Assembly: GCA_947499005.1 (NCBI GenBank)
Contig: CANMML010000019.1
Coordinates: forward strand, 1 to 64,000
Source: an uncultured Aquimarina sp.
GTDB lineage: Bacteria; Bacteroidota; Bacteroidia; Flavobacteriales; Flavobacteriaceae
DNA length: 64,000 bases
Direction of reading: 5' to 3'
The notes beneath the pieces are model-generated. The model had not been told where the DNA came from and did no database searches. It saw only the letters and a list, made by a program, of their open reading frames with translations. Position numbers and translations under genes: made by a program. Positions 43,644 through 52,553 of this stretch are shown here, one piece after another (position 1 is the stretch's first letter; each line of letters opens with the position of its first letter).

Positions 43644-44786
43644 ATGAATTTCCAATTATCCGAAGAGCATCAAATGATTCGTGAAGCAGCAAAAGATTTC
43701 ACGGTACAAAATTTATTACCCAAAGTAGTAGAAAGGGATACCCATATGATATTTCCTCATGAAGAAATAAAAAAGATGGGAGCATTAGGATTTATGGGAA
43801 TGATGAATGATCCAGCATATGGAGGTGGAGGGATGGATACTTTATCTTATGTTATCGCTTTGGAAGAAATATCTAAACATGATGCTTCGGCAGCAGTTAT
43901 TATGTCTGTAAATAATTCATTAGTTTGTTGGGGACTGGATGAATATGGGTCTCCCGAACAAAAAGAAAAATACCTAAAGCCTTTGGTATCAGGGGGGAAA
44001 TTAGGAGCTTTTGCATTATCAGAGCCCGAAGCAGGAAGCGATGCCACTTCACAGAAAACTACGGCGATAGAAAAAGAAGATCATTATATTTTAAATGGAA
44101 CAAAAAATTGGATAACCAATGGAGGAAATGCAGACTATTATTTAATAATTGCACAAACGCATCCCGAATTAAAACATAAAGGCATCAATGTTTTTATTAT
44201 AGAGAAAGGGTGGGAAGGTTTTACTATTGGACCTAAGGAAGATAAATTAGGAATTCGTTCGAGTGACACTCATTCGTTGATGTTTGATAATGTAAAAATC
44301 CCTAAAGAGAATAAAATAGGAGCAGATGGTTTTGGGTTTAAATTTGCCATGAAAACGCTTTCTGGTGGAAGGATAGGTATTGCAGCTCAAGCTTTGGGAA
44401 TTGCCGCAGGAGCATATGAGAGGGCTTTGGCATATTCAAAAATTAGGAAATCATTCGGAACTGAAATTTGCAATCATCAAGCAATTGCTTTTAAACTTGC
44501 GGATATGTACACTAAAATTGAAGGAGCTCGAATGCTTGTTTACAAATCGGCTATTGATAAAGATAATGGAGATAATTATGATTTATCTAGTGCTACTGCA
44601 AAGTTAGTAGCGTCGCAAGTTGCAATGGATGTTACCGTTGAGGCGGTTCAAATTCATGGAGGAAATGGATATGTAAAAGAATATCATGTAGAACGTTTGA
44701 TGCGTGATGCGAAAATCACTCAAATCTATGAAGGTACTAGCGAGATTCAGAAAATTGTCATTTCTCGTGCTATTTTAAGAGATTAA
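43644..44786 (+). CDS. Acyl-CoA dehydrogenase
   Basis: This cytoplasmic FAD enzyme makes trans-2-enoyl-CoA from acyl-CoA in fatty acid or branched-chain amino acid breakdown. The 380-residue protein carries FALSEPEAGSDA (FAD-binding signature), GTKNWITNG and the C-terminal QIYEGTSEIQKIV, where the Glu is the catalytic base of short-chain-type enzymes. The substrate length cannot be told; similarity to butyryl/short-chain enzymes is likely. An 18-bp palindrome lies just upstream. The phosphotriesterase gene follows 37 bases downstream. Confidence 0.94.
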   Translation: MNFQLSEEHQMIREAAKDFTVQNLLPKVVERDTHMIFPHEEIKKMGALGFMGMMNDPAYGGGGMDTLSYVIALEEISKHDASAAVIMSVNNSLVCWGLDEYGSPEQKEKYLKPLVSGGKLGAFALSEPEAGSDATSQKTTAIEKEDHYILNGTKNWITNGGNADYYLIIAQTHPELKHKGINVFIIEKGWEGFTIGPKEDKLGIRSSDTHSLMFDNVKIPKENKIGADGFGFKFAMKTLSGGRIGIAAQALGIAAGAYERALAYSKIRKSFGTEICNHQAIAFKLADMYTKIEGARMLVYKSAIDKDNGDNYDLSSATAKLVASQVAMDVTVEAVQIHGGNGYVKEYHVERLMRDAKITQIYEGTSEIQKIVISRAILRD

Positions 44787-44823
44787 ATATCGTTTACAAT
44801 CATATTATGTTTTCTTTTGAATC

Positions 44824-45828
44824 ATGAATAAGATCAATTACACCTTACTTTCATTATTATTAATGATCTCTTCATTTGGGTTTTCTCAATCGGAACGTCA
44901 ATTTATTACGTATACTACAGCAGGGAAAGAAGTGCTTAGTACAGACGATATTTGGTTATCTCATGAGCATGTTCTCGTAGATTTTATTGGGGCAGATTAT
45001 ATACAACCAGATACTTGGAATCAGGATGTAATTCTTAAAGAAATGATCCCTTATTTTAAGGGCTTACAAACTCATAAAGTAGCATATTATGTTGATGCTA
45101 CACCAAATTATATAGGAAGAAATGTTCTTCTACTAGATAAAATAGCAAAGCAGACAGGGATAAAAATCATAACAAATACGGGGTTTTACGGAGCTCGAAA
45201 CGATAAGTTTATTCCGAAATTTGCATTTAATATGACAGTTGAGGAGCTTTCGGGTATATGGATCAATGAATTTGAAAAAGGAATTGATGGAACTGCAATA
45301 AAACCAGGTTTTATAAAGATCGGGGTAGATAATAATTCTCAGTTAGATAGTATAGATATTAAATTGGTAAAAGCAGCTGCAAGGACACATTTAAAAACAG
45401 GGCTTACCATCGCATCTCATACTGGGCAAGCGAAAGGATTTTGGCCTCAACTAGAAATCATTAAACAATTAGGGGTGTCGCCAAGTTCTTTTATTTGGGT
45501 ACATGCTCAACAAGAAGAAGATCTTTCTAATTATGTTAAGGCTGCAAAAGCAGGCTGCTGGATAAGTTTAGATGGTTTTGGTTGGGAAATAGACGGTCAT
45601 ATAGAAAGACTATTGTTTGCTAAGAAAAAAAGAATTTTAGGTAATATTTTAATTTCTCATGATGCAGGTTGGTATGATCCACAAAAGAAAACCCAAGACA
45701 TAAAGCCTTATATTAATATATTTGAAGTTGCTATTCCAAAATTAAAGGAGCGCGGTTTTACGGAAGATGAAATTGATTTACTTCTAAAAATAAATCCTGT
45801 TAAAGCCTTTTCTTTAAAGACGATTTAA
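44824..45828 (+). CDS. Phosphotriesterase-family metallohydrolase, exported
   Basis: The 334-residue protein has a signal peptide (about 1-21, GFSQ) and the binuclear metal site of the phosphotriesterase family. The ligands are His47 and His49 in LSHEHV, a bridging Lys165 in PGFIKIG, His199 in ASHTG, His227 in WVHAQ and Asp280 in SHDAGW. Many relatives hydrolyse lactones or esters rather than phosphotriesters. Export to the periplasm is predicted. It follows the acyl-CoA dehydrogenase closely and converges on the next gene with a 4-base overlap. Confidence 0.88.
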   Translation: MNKINYTLLSLLLMISSFGFSQSERQFITYTTAGKEVLSTDDIWLSHEHVLVDFIGADYIQPDTWNQDVILKEMIPYFKGLQTHKVAYYVDATPNYIGRNVLLLDKIAKQTGIKIITNTGFYGARNDKFIPKFAFNMTVEELSGIWINEFEKGIDGTAIKPGFIKIGVDNNSQLDSIDIKLVKAAARTHLKTGLTIASHTGQAKGFWPQLEIIKQLGVSPSSFIWVHAQQEEDLSNYVKAAKAGCWISLDGFGWEIDGHIERLLFAKKKRILGNILISHDAGWYDPQKKTQDIKPYINIFEVAIPKLKERGFTEDEIDLLLKINPVKAFSLKTI

Positions 45829-46247
45829 TCATCTCCAATATTGTAGTCATCTTCTTCTTCGATGTGTTCAAAATCTTCTTCTTCTCCTTCAGATTTCAAA
45901 AGGCCTTGCTGTATAATGCTGGTATCTAATTTTATAAAATCTGCTTTTAAAATATCTACAACCTCTTCAAAGTTTTTTCCAGATTTATACAAACCATATG
46001 CTTTTTCAGGAGCATCTTTAATGGATTCTTGAGTCATGTCTCCAATCATTTCTTTTATCTGATCCATAGAAAAGTTACGTTGAAAAAAAGGTCTAATAGT
46101 TCCTGCTATAGAGACTGCGGCACCGTGGCAAATTAATTCCTTTGCACCTTCAATATTGTCAATATTGGTTTGAAGATCTTCTTGTGCCGAAAGGTGTACA
46201 GAACATAATAGAAAACAGGAAAATATAATTAGAAAATGTTTCATCAA
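45825..46247 (-). CDS. Secreted acidic protein of unknown function
   Basis: The product of about 140 residues (139 if the second ATG is used) has a signal peptide ending LSAQE. A helical middle follows, then a very acidic tail (EEEDFEHIEEEDDYNIGDD). No family is recognised. Its end overlaps the converging phosphotriesterase gene by 4 bases. Confidence 0.65.
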   Translation of the reverse strand: MMKHFLIIFSCFLLCSVHLSAQEDLQTNIDNIEGAKELICHGAAVSIAGTIRPFFQRNFSMDQIKEMIGDMTQESIKDAPEKAYGLYKSGKNFEEVVDILKADFIKLDTSIIQQGLLKSEGEEEDFEHIEEEDDYNIGDD

Positions 46248-46300
46248 TTGATGTTTTAGGAGTAGTTTAAGTATATGCTAAATTACCACAAGAGCTTCTT

Positions 46301-46435
46301 TTAAATTTGGTTTGTAGGTAAATTCTTAAGAATTTGAGTCCATTGAGTAGATGAATTTACTTTAGAAGCAATAGTATCGGGCAGTTTCTGTTTTCGGTTA
46401 TTTCTCTTTTTATAGCTGCAATTGATCTCAATCAT
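46301..46435 (-). CDS. Possible 44-residue protein translationally coupled to rlmF
   Basis: An ATG at 46433-46435 overlaps the rlmF stop in the classic ATGA arrangement. It opens a 44-codon frame that ends at 46301. The product is basic (MIEINCSYKKRNNRKQKLPD at its start) and not recognised. The ATGA overlap suggests coupling, but a frame this short could be chance. Confidence 0.4.
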   Translation of the reverse strand: MIEINCSYKKRNNRKQKLPDTIASKVNSSTQWTQILKNLPTNQI

Positions 46436-47274
46436 TTAAAGGTCCAAGCGATACAGCGACTTTTTTTATTTCCTTGTTCCATTTCTATAATACGTACTTC
46501 AGTAGGATTGGTCTTATTGATGGCTCGTTTGATGTTTTTTAGATTTTCTTTTTTAGAGACTAAAGAAGTAAACCAATGTACTTGTTCTTTAAAAAAAGCA
46601 CTCTCTTCAGCCATTTTTTTTACAAATGCTTCTTCACCGCCTTTATACCAAAGTTCATTTGACTTTCCTCCAAAATTTAAAGAATCACTACTTTTTAAGT
46701 TCAAATTATTAAACTTTCTAAGATTCTCGTTTTTAGCATTGCTCTTGTTTTTATAAAAAGGAGGATTGCATACGATTAGGTCAAAATAATCGTTAGGTTG
46801 AATCAGTGTTTCAAAAATTTTGGTTTTGAACTTTTGAGATCTAAGATCAATGTCATTAAGAGGGGGGTTACTTTCGATAAGGTGTTTTGCATTTTCTAAA
46901 GAATCTATATTGACTTCACTTGCAGTACACTTCCAGTTGAAGTGACACTTTCCTAGAATGGGGTAAATAAGGTTAGCACCAGTACCAATATCAAGAAGAT
47001 GAATATCCGTTTTAGAGGTTAAATCTGCAACATGCAATAAGTAATCTAGTCTTCCAGGTATAGGTGGACAAAGACTTCCTTCGGGGATATCCCATTCTAT
47101 GTTAAAATAGGTTTTTAAGAGTGATTTGTTTAATGCTTTTACAGCTTCTTTATCACTAAATTTGATAGTATGATTACCATATTCATTCTTAAAAACAAAT
47201 TGTTTTAAAGAAGGAGAATCTGTAAGCAGTTTATCGAAAGGATAGTCGTTTATGAAAGGGTTCTTTGGATGCAA
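46432..47274 (-). CDS. rlmF: 23S rRNA (adenine-1618-N6)-methyltransferase
   Basis: RlmF methylates A1618 of 23S rRNA using S-adenosylmethionine. The 280-residue product has the family's N-terminal HPKNP, the SAM-binding HLLDIGTGANLIYP and the catalytic NPPFYKN. An in-frame stop codon lies directly before the TTG at 47272-47274, so this TTG must be the start, a rare start codon. It is divergent from the 47302 gene, with 27 bases between starts. Confidence 0.92.
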   Translation of the reverse strand: MHPKNPFINDYPFDKLLTDSPSLKQFVFKNEYGNHTIKFSDKEAVKALNKSLLKTYFNIEWDIPEGSLCPPIPGRLDYLLHVADLTSKTDIHLLDIGTGANLIYPILGKCHFNWKCTASEVNIDSLENAKHLIESNPPLNDIDLRSQKFKTKIFETLIQPNDYFDLIVCNPPFYKNKSNAKNENLRKFNNLNLKSSDSLNFGGKSNELWYKGGEEAFVKKMAEESAFFKEQVHWFTSLVSKKENLKNIKRAINKTNPTEVRIIEMEQGNKKSRCIAWTFK

Positions 47275-47301
47275 TTATTTATTTCTTTAAAAATTGAAAT
47301 T

Positions 47302-47835
47302 ATGAAAACACATTTTTTATTTTTCATAGGGGTATGCAATGTACTATGTTTTTGTACACAAGCGCAAACCATAGTTTTACATTCAAGTGTTGGGGATACT
47401 ATTGATTTGCATGAGAAAATAAAATATGACTTGTTTTTAGATATACCTAATACTAATTTTAAACATGCTACGATCTCTCAAATTGATGATGCGGTTGTTT
47501 TAAAATTTAAGGAAGGAACAACAATTAAAAAGAAGACCATTTCGAATTCGGATATAGAAATGTACAAAGAAAGAATCTCCCTTTTAAATGCTTATTTCGA
47601 AAAGAAGGAAGATGAATTGGTTGGTTTTACAAAGAGTGCTATTGTTTATGATAATAATTATTATTTAGAATATGAAAGAATTGTCGATGAGAAAAAGTTA
47701 GATGTAATTCGAAGACAAGGAAAGATCGATAAAAGCACTAAAGCATTTACGCAGCCTGATCATATCAAATACCAAAGTGAAGATTATACAGGTAATAGAT
47801 TTAGTAATTCTCATTTAAATAGAGATGCTCAATAA
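47302..47835 (+). CDS. Secreted protein of unknown function
   Basis: From the ATG at 47302 the product has 177 residues with a signal peptide (about 1-21, TQAQT). An earlier in-frame codon would give a poor signal sequence. The body contains charged, helix-prone segments and no motif I recognise. It ends shortly before the TetR operator region, so it is probably monocistronic. Confidence 0.65.
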   Translation: MKTHFLFFIGVCNVLCFCTQAQTIVLHSSVGDTIDLHEKIKYDLFLDIPNTNFKHATISQIDDAVVLKFKEGTTIKKKTISNSDIEMYKERISLLNAYFEKKEDELVGFTKSAIVYDNNYYLEYERIVDEKKLDVIRRQGKIDKSTKAFTQPDHIKYQSEDYTGNRFSNSHLNRDAQ

Positions 47836-47867
47836 AGTAAATCATAAATATATGTTAAATTAAAATG

Positions 47868-47883
47868 AACAGACTTGTCTGTT
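47868..47883. promoter_or_regulatory. TetR-type operator overlapping the regulator's promoter
   Basis: AACAGAC TT GTCTGTT is a perfect inverted repeat. It covers a TTG box at 47875-47877, and 19 bases later follows TATATTTG (47897-47904), a good -7 box. The site matches 13 of 16 positions of the palindrome before the SDR gene. Confidence 0.65.
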
Positions 47884-47908
47884 TTTAAAATGATCTTATA
47901 TTTGTACT

Positions 47909-48472
47909 GTGAGTAAGAGAGATACAAGAAGAGATATCGTTGAAACAGCATCGCGTCTGTTTTATAAGAAAGGGTATAACTTGACGGGGATAAATGAAAT
48001 TATTGCCGAAGCAGGTATAGCTAAAGCTACGTTGTATAGTCATTTCCGTTCGAAGGATGATATCTGTATCGCATATTTACAGTATAAGGATCATATCTTT
48101 GCCGAAAAGATAGAGGATTTCTGTAAGAATAAAGAAAAAGGAGATCAACAGATTTTAGGCTTGTTTGATTTTCTGTCAGAATTTTACGAGGATGTTGACT
48201 TTACAGGTTGTTGGTGTATTCGTACTGTTTCGGAGCTGCCTCAGGAAAATGAAAAGATAAGAGCAGAGATTCAAGATCAAAAAAAAGGGTTAATAAAAAT
48301 TATAGAACAGCTTTTAGTAAATAATAAGCAAGGCTATAGTGAAGCTCAAGTTCAATTAATAGCAAAACAGATTTACTTATTATATGAATCTGCTGTAGCG
48401 GAAAGTTATTTGCATCAAGAAAAATGGCCTATTGAGAGCGCGCGTTCAATATGTCAGAAATTATTGATGTAG
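47909..48472 (+). CDS. TetR/AcrR-family repressor
   Basis: The 187-residue protein has an N-terminal TetR helix-turn-helix (about 7-50, LFYKKGYNLTGINEIIAEAG followed by KATLYSHFRSKDD) and a helical ligand-binding domain. The start is GTG at 47909. The -7 box TATATTTG ends only four bases before it, so transcription probably begins at or next to the start codon and the mRNA may be leaderless. A palindrome overlaps the promoter and a near copy lies before the SDR gene, so it is probably self-regulating and controls the SDR gene. The ligand is unknown. Confidence 0.88.
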   Translation: MSKRDTRRDIVETASRLFYKKGYNLTGINEIIAEAGIAKATLYSHFRSKDDICIAYLQYKDHIFAEKIEDFCKNKEKGDQQILGLFDFLSEFYEDVDFTGCWCIRTVSELPQENEKIRAEIQDQKKGLIKIIEQLLVNNKQGYSEAQVQLIAKQIYLLYESAVAESYLHQEKWPIESARSICQKLLM

Positions 48473-48491
48473 TTGATATATAGAGAAATGT

Positions 48492-48512
48492 AAAAGACAA
48501 AGAATGTCTTTT
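48492..48512 (+). terminator. Terminator of the TetR gene
   Basis: AAAAGACA and TGTCTTTT form an 8-bp stem with loop AAGAA, followed by ATTTTTG. It starts 20 bases beyond the stop. Confidence 0.7.
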
Positions 48513-48529
48513 ATTTTTGAATCATAAAA

Positions 48530-48545
48530 GACAGACTTGTATGTC
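48530..48545. promoter_or_regulatory. Second TetR-type operator, before the SDR gene
   Basis: GACAGACTTGTATGTC is a near-perfect inverted repeat matching the operator at 47868. A TTTG box lies at 48516-48519, and the site covers the expected -7 region, so binding would block transcription. Confidence 0.6.
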
Positions 48546-48570
48546 TAATTATTAAAAATAAAAAAAAGTC

Positions 48571-49314
48571 ATGGGAAATTTTTCAGGTAAAAGAGCCTTA
48601 ATTATTGGAGGAACTAGTGGAATAGGATTACAAACAGCTAGTGCTTTATTAAGTGAAGGAGCAGAAGTGCACATTGTAGGTAGAAGTACAGACAAAGTAA
48701 CATTGGAAGGTGTACAGAAACATAGAGTAGATATCACAAATCAAGCAGACATTGACGGTTTAGCAACAACGATTGCTGGGTGGGATAATTTAGATTACTT
48801 AGTAAATTCATCAGGGATTTTTGGGCCTAAATCTTTTTTAGATCATACGCTAGAAGATTACAATTCATATTTAGATTTAAACAGAGGTTTTTTCTTCATC
48901 ACTCAAGCTGCTGCTAAGAAAATGAAAGATTCTAATGGGGGATCTATTGTAAATGTTGGATCTATGTGGGCAAAGCAAGCTGTAAAAGCAACACCTTCAT
49001 CTGCATATTCAATGCAAAAAGCAGGATTACATTCTTTAACACAACATTTGGCAATGGAGTTGGCTGATCATGGAATCCGTGTGAATGCTGTTTCTCCTGC
49101 AGTAGTTGCTACTCCAGTATATCATGGAGTATTTGGAGGTAAAGAAGAAGCGGATAAGGCTTTAGAAGGATTCCACGGTTTTCATCCAATCGGAAGAAAT
49201 GGTTTAGCCGAAGATGTAGCTAATAGTATTATTTTCTTATTGTCAGATAAGACTTCATGGGTAACTGGTGCTATTTGGGATGTTGATGGTGGTGTCATTG
49301 CAGGAAGAAATTAA
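48571..49314 (+). CDS. Short-chain dehydrogenase/reductase
   Basis: The 247-residue SDR has the cofactor loop GGTSGIG near residue 13. The Arg in VGRS after the second strand suggests a preference for NADP(H). The catalytic [10 protein letters not shown] supplies the Tyr-x-x-x-Lys pair, and VNSSG replaces the usual NAG motif. Substrate is unknown. It is probably repressed by the TetR gene just upstream, a common layout for detoxifying reductases. Confidence 0.92.
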   Translation: MGNFSGKRALIIGGTSGIGLQTASALLSEGAEVHIVGRSTDKVTLEGVQKHRVDITNQADIDGLATTIAGWDNLDYLVNSSGIFGPKSFLDHTLEDYNSYLDLNRGFFFITQAAAKKMKDSNGGSIVNVGSMWAKQAVKATPSSAYSMQKAGLHSLTQHLAMELADHGIRVNAVSPAVVATPVYHGVFGGKEEADKALEGFHGFHPIGRNGLAEDVANSIIFLLSDKTSWVTGAIWDVDGGVIAGRN

Positions 49315-49388
49315 TAAATCGATTAAGAGGAACTAAAAATAGAGCGTACGTCATAATGACGACTTTAATTACTTTTTAGTATTAGTTT

Positions 49389-49414
49389 GGTTGGGTGGTA
49401 TTTACTGCCCGACC
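49389..49414 (+). terminator. Terminator of the SDR gene
   Basis: GGTTGGG pairs with CCCGACC (one G-U pair) and TTTTTATATTTTT follows. It lies 74 bases beyond the SDR stop and 20 bases before the amine oxidase start. Confidence 0.75.
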
Positions 49415-49434
49415 TTTTTATATTTTTACAATAA

Positions 49435-50484
49435 ATGGAAATGAAAACGGTAGGTATTATAGGCGGAGGTCTTTGTGGCTTAACATTAGCACATAAGCTA
49501 AAGCAGAAGGGGATTTCAATTAAGTTGTTAGAAGCAAATTCTAGATTTGGGGGACGTGTTTTTACTAAGGTTGTCGATAAGACCAATGTTGAGTTGGGTG
49601 CTACTTGGTTATGGAAATACAATAGAAATTTAATTGAATTGGCAGAGGAATTAGATATTAAATTTTTTGAACAACAAATGGATGGAGATGCGTTGTTTGA
49701 AGCCATGAGTGCCAATGAACCACAACGTTTTCAGTTACCTCCTAATCAAGAAGTCAGTTACCGTGTAGCAGGAGGAACCTCTGGGTATATCGATAGATTA
49801 GTAAAAAAGCTATCTAAAGAGGAATATTATTTGAATACAAAAGTAGTTGGGATTACAGAAGAAAGAGAAAAAGTTAAGCTAACTACAGAAAAAGGAGAAC
49901 TATATGTTGATCAAGTAGTGTCAACGATACCGCCTCAATTATTAGTGAATTCTGTCTCGTTTTCCCCAGCATTACCATCAGAAATTATGGAGTTAGGTGA
50001 TGCTACACACACTTGGATGCAAGATTCAATTAAGTGTGCAGTCGTTTTTAAAAATCCCTTTTGGAAAGCTCAAGGTCTTTCGGGTGTAGGATTTAGTCAT
50101 GTAGGCCCATTTACAGAATTGTATGATCATACAGATGTAGAAGGAAAGACTTTTGCATTGATGGGATTTTTGAATGGAGGATTAGCCCAAGAGTCTGAAG
50201 CGACTAGAAAAGAGAAAGTGTTAAAGCAGTTAGTAAAGTTTTTTGGGGATGAGGTTTTGACAGAGCTAGTATCGTATGAAGAAAAAGTTTGGAATCAAGA
50301 AAAACTTACTTTATTTCCGAATAATAAATTTTTGAGCCCTCATCAAAATAATAGTCATCCATTGTATCAAGATTCGCTTTATAATGGGAAGTTTTACATT
50401 GCAGGAACAGAAACAGCAAGTGATTATGCAGGTTATATGGAAGGTGCTGTCATTAGAGCAATAGAATTAGCAAAGGAATTTTAA
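49435..50484 (+). CDS. FAD-dependent amine oxidase family protein
   Basis: The 349-residue protein has the Rossmann dinucleotide motif VGIIGGGLCGLTLA, followed by LLEANSRFGGRV typical of monoamine oxidases and protoporphyrinogen oxidase-like enzymes. The C-terminal FAD contact is FYIAGTETASDYAGYMEGAV. It is short for the family (usually 420-500) but has both ends. The start could be 49435 or the ATG two codons later. The substrate is unknown. Confidence 0.88.
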   Translation: MEMKTVGIIGGGLCGLTLAHKLKQKGISIKLLEANSRFGGRVFTKVVDKTNVELGATWLWKYNRNLIELAEELDIKFFEQQMDGDALFEAMSANEPQRFQLPPNQEVSYRVAGGTSGYIDRLVKKLSKEEYYLNTKVVGITEEREKVKLTTEKGELYVDQVVSTIPPQLLVNSVSFSPALPSEIMELGDATHTWMQDSIKCAVVFKNPFWKAQGLSGVGFSHVGPFTELYDHTDVEGKTFALMGFLNGGLAQESEATRKEKVLKQLVKFFGDEVLTELVSYEEKVWNQEKLTLFPNNKFLSPHQNNSHPLYQDSLYNGKFYIAGTETASDYAGYMEGAVIRAIELAKEF

Positions 50485-50691
50485 ATGAACCTCTATGGAT
50501 TGGAAGATCCATAGTTTCGGTTATTACGGAAAGCCTTTTTCTATTTTCAAGCTTATTGCTGTAGGTTACAGGAATCATAGAAGTTCCTATTACTTAAAAA
50601 TTAATGTATTAGCTATAGATGTATTTTTAGAAACTAAAAGAGAGATACACTAAAGGACATAGTTTTAACTATTTCTGAGTCTAATAAATTC

Positions 50692-52542
50692 TTATAAATA
50701 TTTTACTAAATCGCCTGTGTTACTAGGGATGCTAACAATTGCAGGGTGTGTTGCTTGTGGAGCTTTTTCAATAAGGGTATCATAGGTGATAATTTTATCA
50801 TTCCTTCTTATGGTAAATGATACATTAGTACCGTGTCTCCAACTTTGCGAAAGGCTAATCAAATATTTAGCATTATTCAAATCAAACTTTTTGTTGTTTA
50901 CAGAAATTAAGACATCTTTTTCCTGTACCCCTAATTTTTTTAGAAAGCTACTATTGGATGCCATTTCATTAAAGTAGATTTCATTTTTAGATTGATCAGC
51001 TGAAATGTAAAAAATGTCTCCTTCTTGGAAGTATCCTGTTTCTTCAGTTTCACTTTGTAAAGAAACCCCAACTTTATTGAGAAAGAAGTTATAATCTATA
51101 GGTGTCCCTTTTTCTACATACTCTTTTAGAAAATCATATACATGAGGGTTTGTAATTTCTTTAATGATCTCAAAGAGGTTTTCGTCATCAAAGGCTTTAT
51201 CTTTTCCATAGGTTTTAGATAATGATTTCATCATATCTAATATTGTTTTTTCTCCATTAGAATGTTCTCTAATGAGAATATCTACACACATAGCTATCAA
51301 TGCCCCTTTTTCATATACATTGGCGTAATTCTCTTTGTAGGGTTCTTCAAGGATGTTTTTACTCATTAAAGTAAATGAAAGATCATCTTGAAACTTTTTG
51401 GAGCGTTCAATTTTATGAGAAATTCTTTTGTAAAATTCTTCTTGACTGATAAGGCCTTCTTTTACCTGAAATATATTCGCGAAATATTCGGTTACTCCCT
51501 CGTAAAGCCATAAGTGTTTAGACATTTTAGGAATGTTGTAATCGAAATCGTGTATCTCTTTAGAGTGAATTGCTAAAGGAGTAATGATGTGGAAAAACTC
51601 GTGAGATACCACATCGATAAGATGTTTTTCGATCATCTCGAAAGGCAAGTCGGCAGGTAAAACAACTACTGTTGAGTTGTTATGTTCTAAAGCTCCGAAT
51701 CCTGTAGGATGTTTAGCACCTCTTTTCGCTAGATATAAAAATATACTATAAGTATTCGTGTGATTGATATCTCCCATAAAATGTTTTTGGGCAGACATCA
51801 TTTTTTGCATGCTAGGAACTAGGTCTTTTGCAGAAATATTTTTATTGGTAGAGTGTACTCCTAAATTTACTGTAATATCATTGATATTAAAGCTTTCCAT
51901 TTTGTACCTACTAAGGAAAATAGGATTATCAATTAGAGTAGCATAACGATCAAAAGCGAAGCTTTCTTCGGTGATGTTTAATGCATCTTTAGAAGTGGAG
52001 ACTGGTTGAGAACAGCCTAAAAACATGTTTTTATGATGCTTGACTTTAAGCTGAAAAGGGATGTTTTTTTGATTAGAAAGATAACCAACGAATCCGTGAA
52101 GGTTTAAAATATAATTTCTATGATGCTCGATGTTAGTTCCTGCTGGCGAGAAAACATCATGATCTTCTTCGATGTCATAACTGTCATTTACTAAATATTC
52201 TATTTTATGAAGCTTTTCTGCGTTAGAAATATGCCACTCGCTCGTATCTTTTTGAACAATATTTAATTCATTACCAGAGGCGTCGTAAGCTTTTATGTTT
52301 TCAACAAATTGGCCATAATTATCGATACTATATGTCCCTGGAATAATCTTTGGAAGAAAAAAATCGATTTCTTGATACTGCTGTTTTATAGGGTAAAAGC
52401 TAACTTGTATATGATCTTTAGCGGTATTATACGCATCAATAACAACTTTGTTTTCTTGTGATTGAGGTACTGAAATCGTTTGAGTAGATTTACAGCTTAC
52501 TACTATTAGAGATAAAAAAAATAATCTTAAAAAAAACTTCAT
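50692..52542 (-). CDS. M61-family metallopeptidase, lipoprotein
   Basis: The 616-residue protein has a lipoprotein signal (Cys17, VVSCKS) and an N-terminal beta domain. Its zinc peptidase domain contains SHEFFH (His314, Glu315, His318), with the third ligand region LYEGVTEYFAN. A C-terminal PDZ-like segment (about 500-600) follows. This matches M61 glycyl aminopeptidases. It is probably anchored in the periplasm or at the outer membrane. It is the last gene of an operon with HAD and TIGR03643 genes (11-base gap). Confidence 0.9.
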   Translation of the reverse strand: MKFFLRLFFLSLIVVSCKSTQTISVPQSQENKVVIDAYNTAKDHIQVSFYPIKQQYQEIDFFLPKIIPGTYSIDNYGQFVENIKAYDASGNELNIVQKDTSEWHISNAEKLHKIEYLVNDSYDIEEDHDVFSPAGTNIEHHRNYILNLHGFVGYLSNQKNIPFQLKVKHHKNMFLGCSQPVSTSKDALNITEESFAFDRYATLIDNPIFLSRYKMESFNINDITVNLGVHSTNKNISAKDLVPSMQKMMSAQKHFMGDINHTNTYSIFLYLAKRGAKHPTGFGALEHNNSTVVVLPADLPFEMIEKHLIDVVSHEFFHIITPLAIHSKEIHDFDYNIPKMSKHLWLYEGVTEYFANIFQVKEGLISQEEFYKRISHKIERSKKFQDDLSFTLMSKNILEEPYKENYANVYEKGALIAMCVDILIREHSNGEKTILDMMKSLSKTYGKDKAFDDENLFEIIKEITNPHVYDFLKEYVEKGTPIDYNFFLNKVGVSLQSETEETGYFQEGDIFYISADQSKNEIYFNEMASNSSFLKKLGVQEKDVLISVNNKKFDLNNAKYLISLSQSWRHGTNVSFTIRRNDKIITYDTLIEKAPQATHPAIVSIPSNTGDLVKYL

Positions 52543-52553
52543 GTACTTATATT

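Noticed and set aside
47272..47301. Earlier in-frame start for the secreted protein at 47302
   Set aside because: It would place 11 extra residues before a good signal peptide and overlap the start of rlmF; the ATG at 47302 fits better.
49349..49361. CGTCATAATGACG palindrome between the SDR gene and its terminator
   Set aside because: It is short, lies downstream of the gene and before a terminator, and has no partner site or promoter context.
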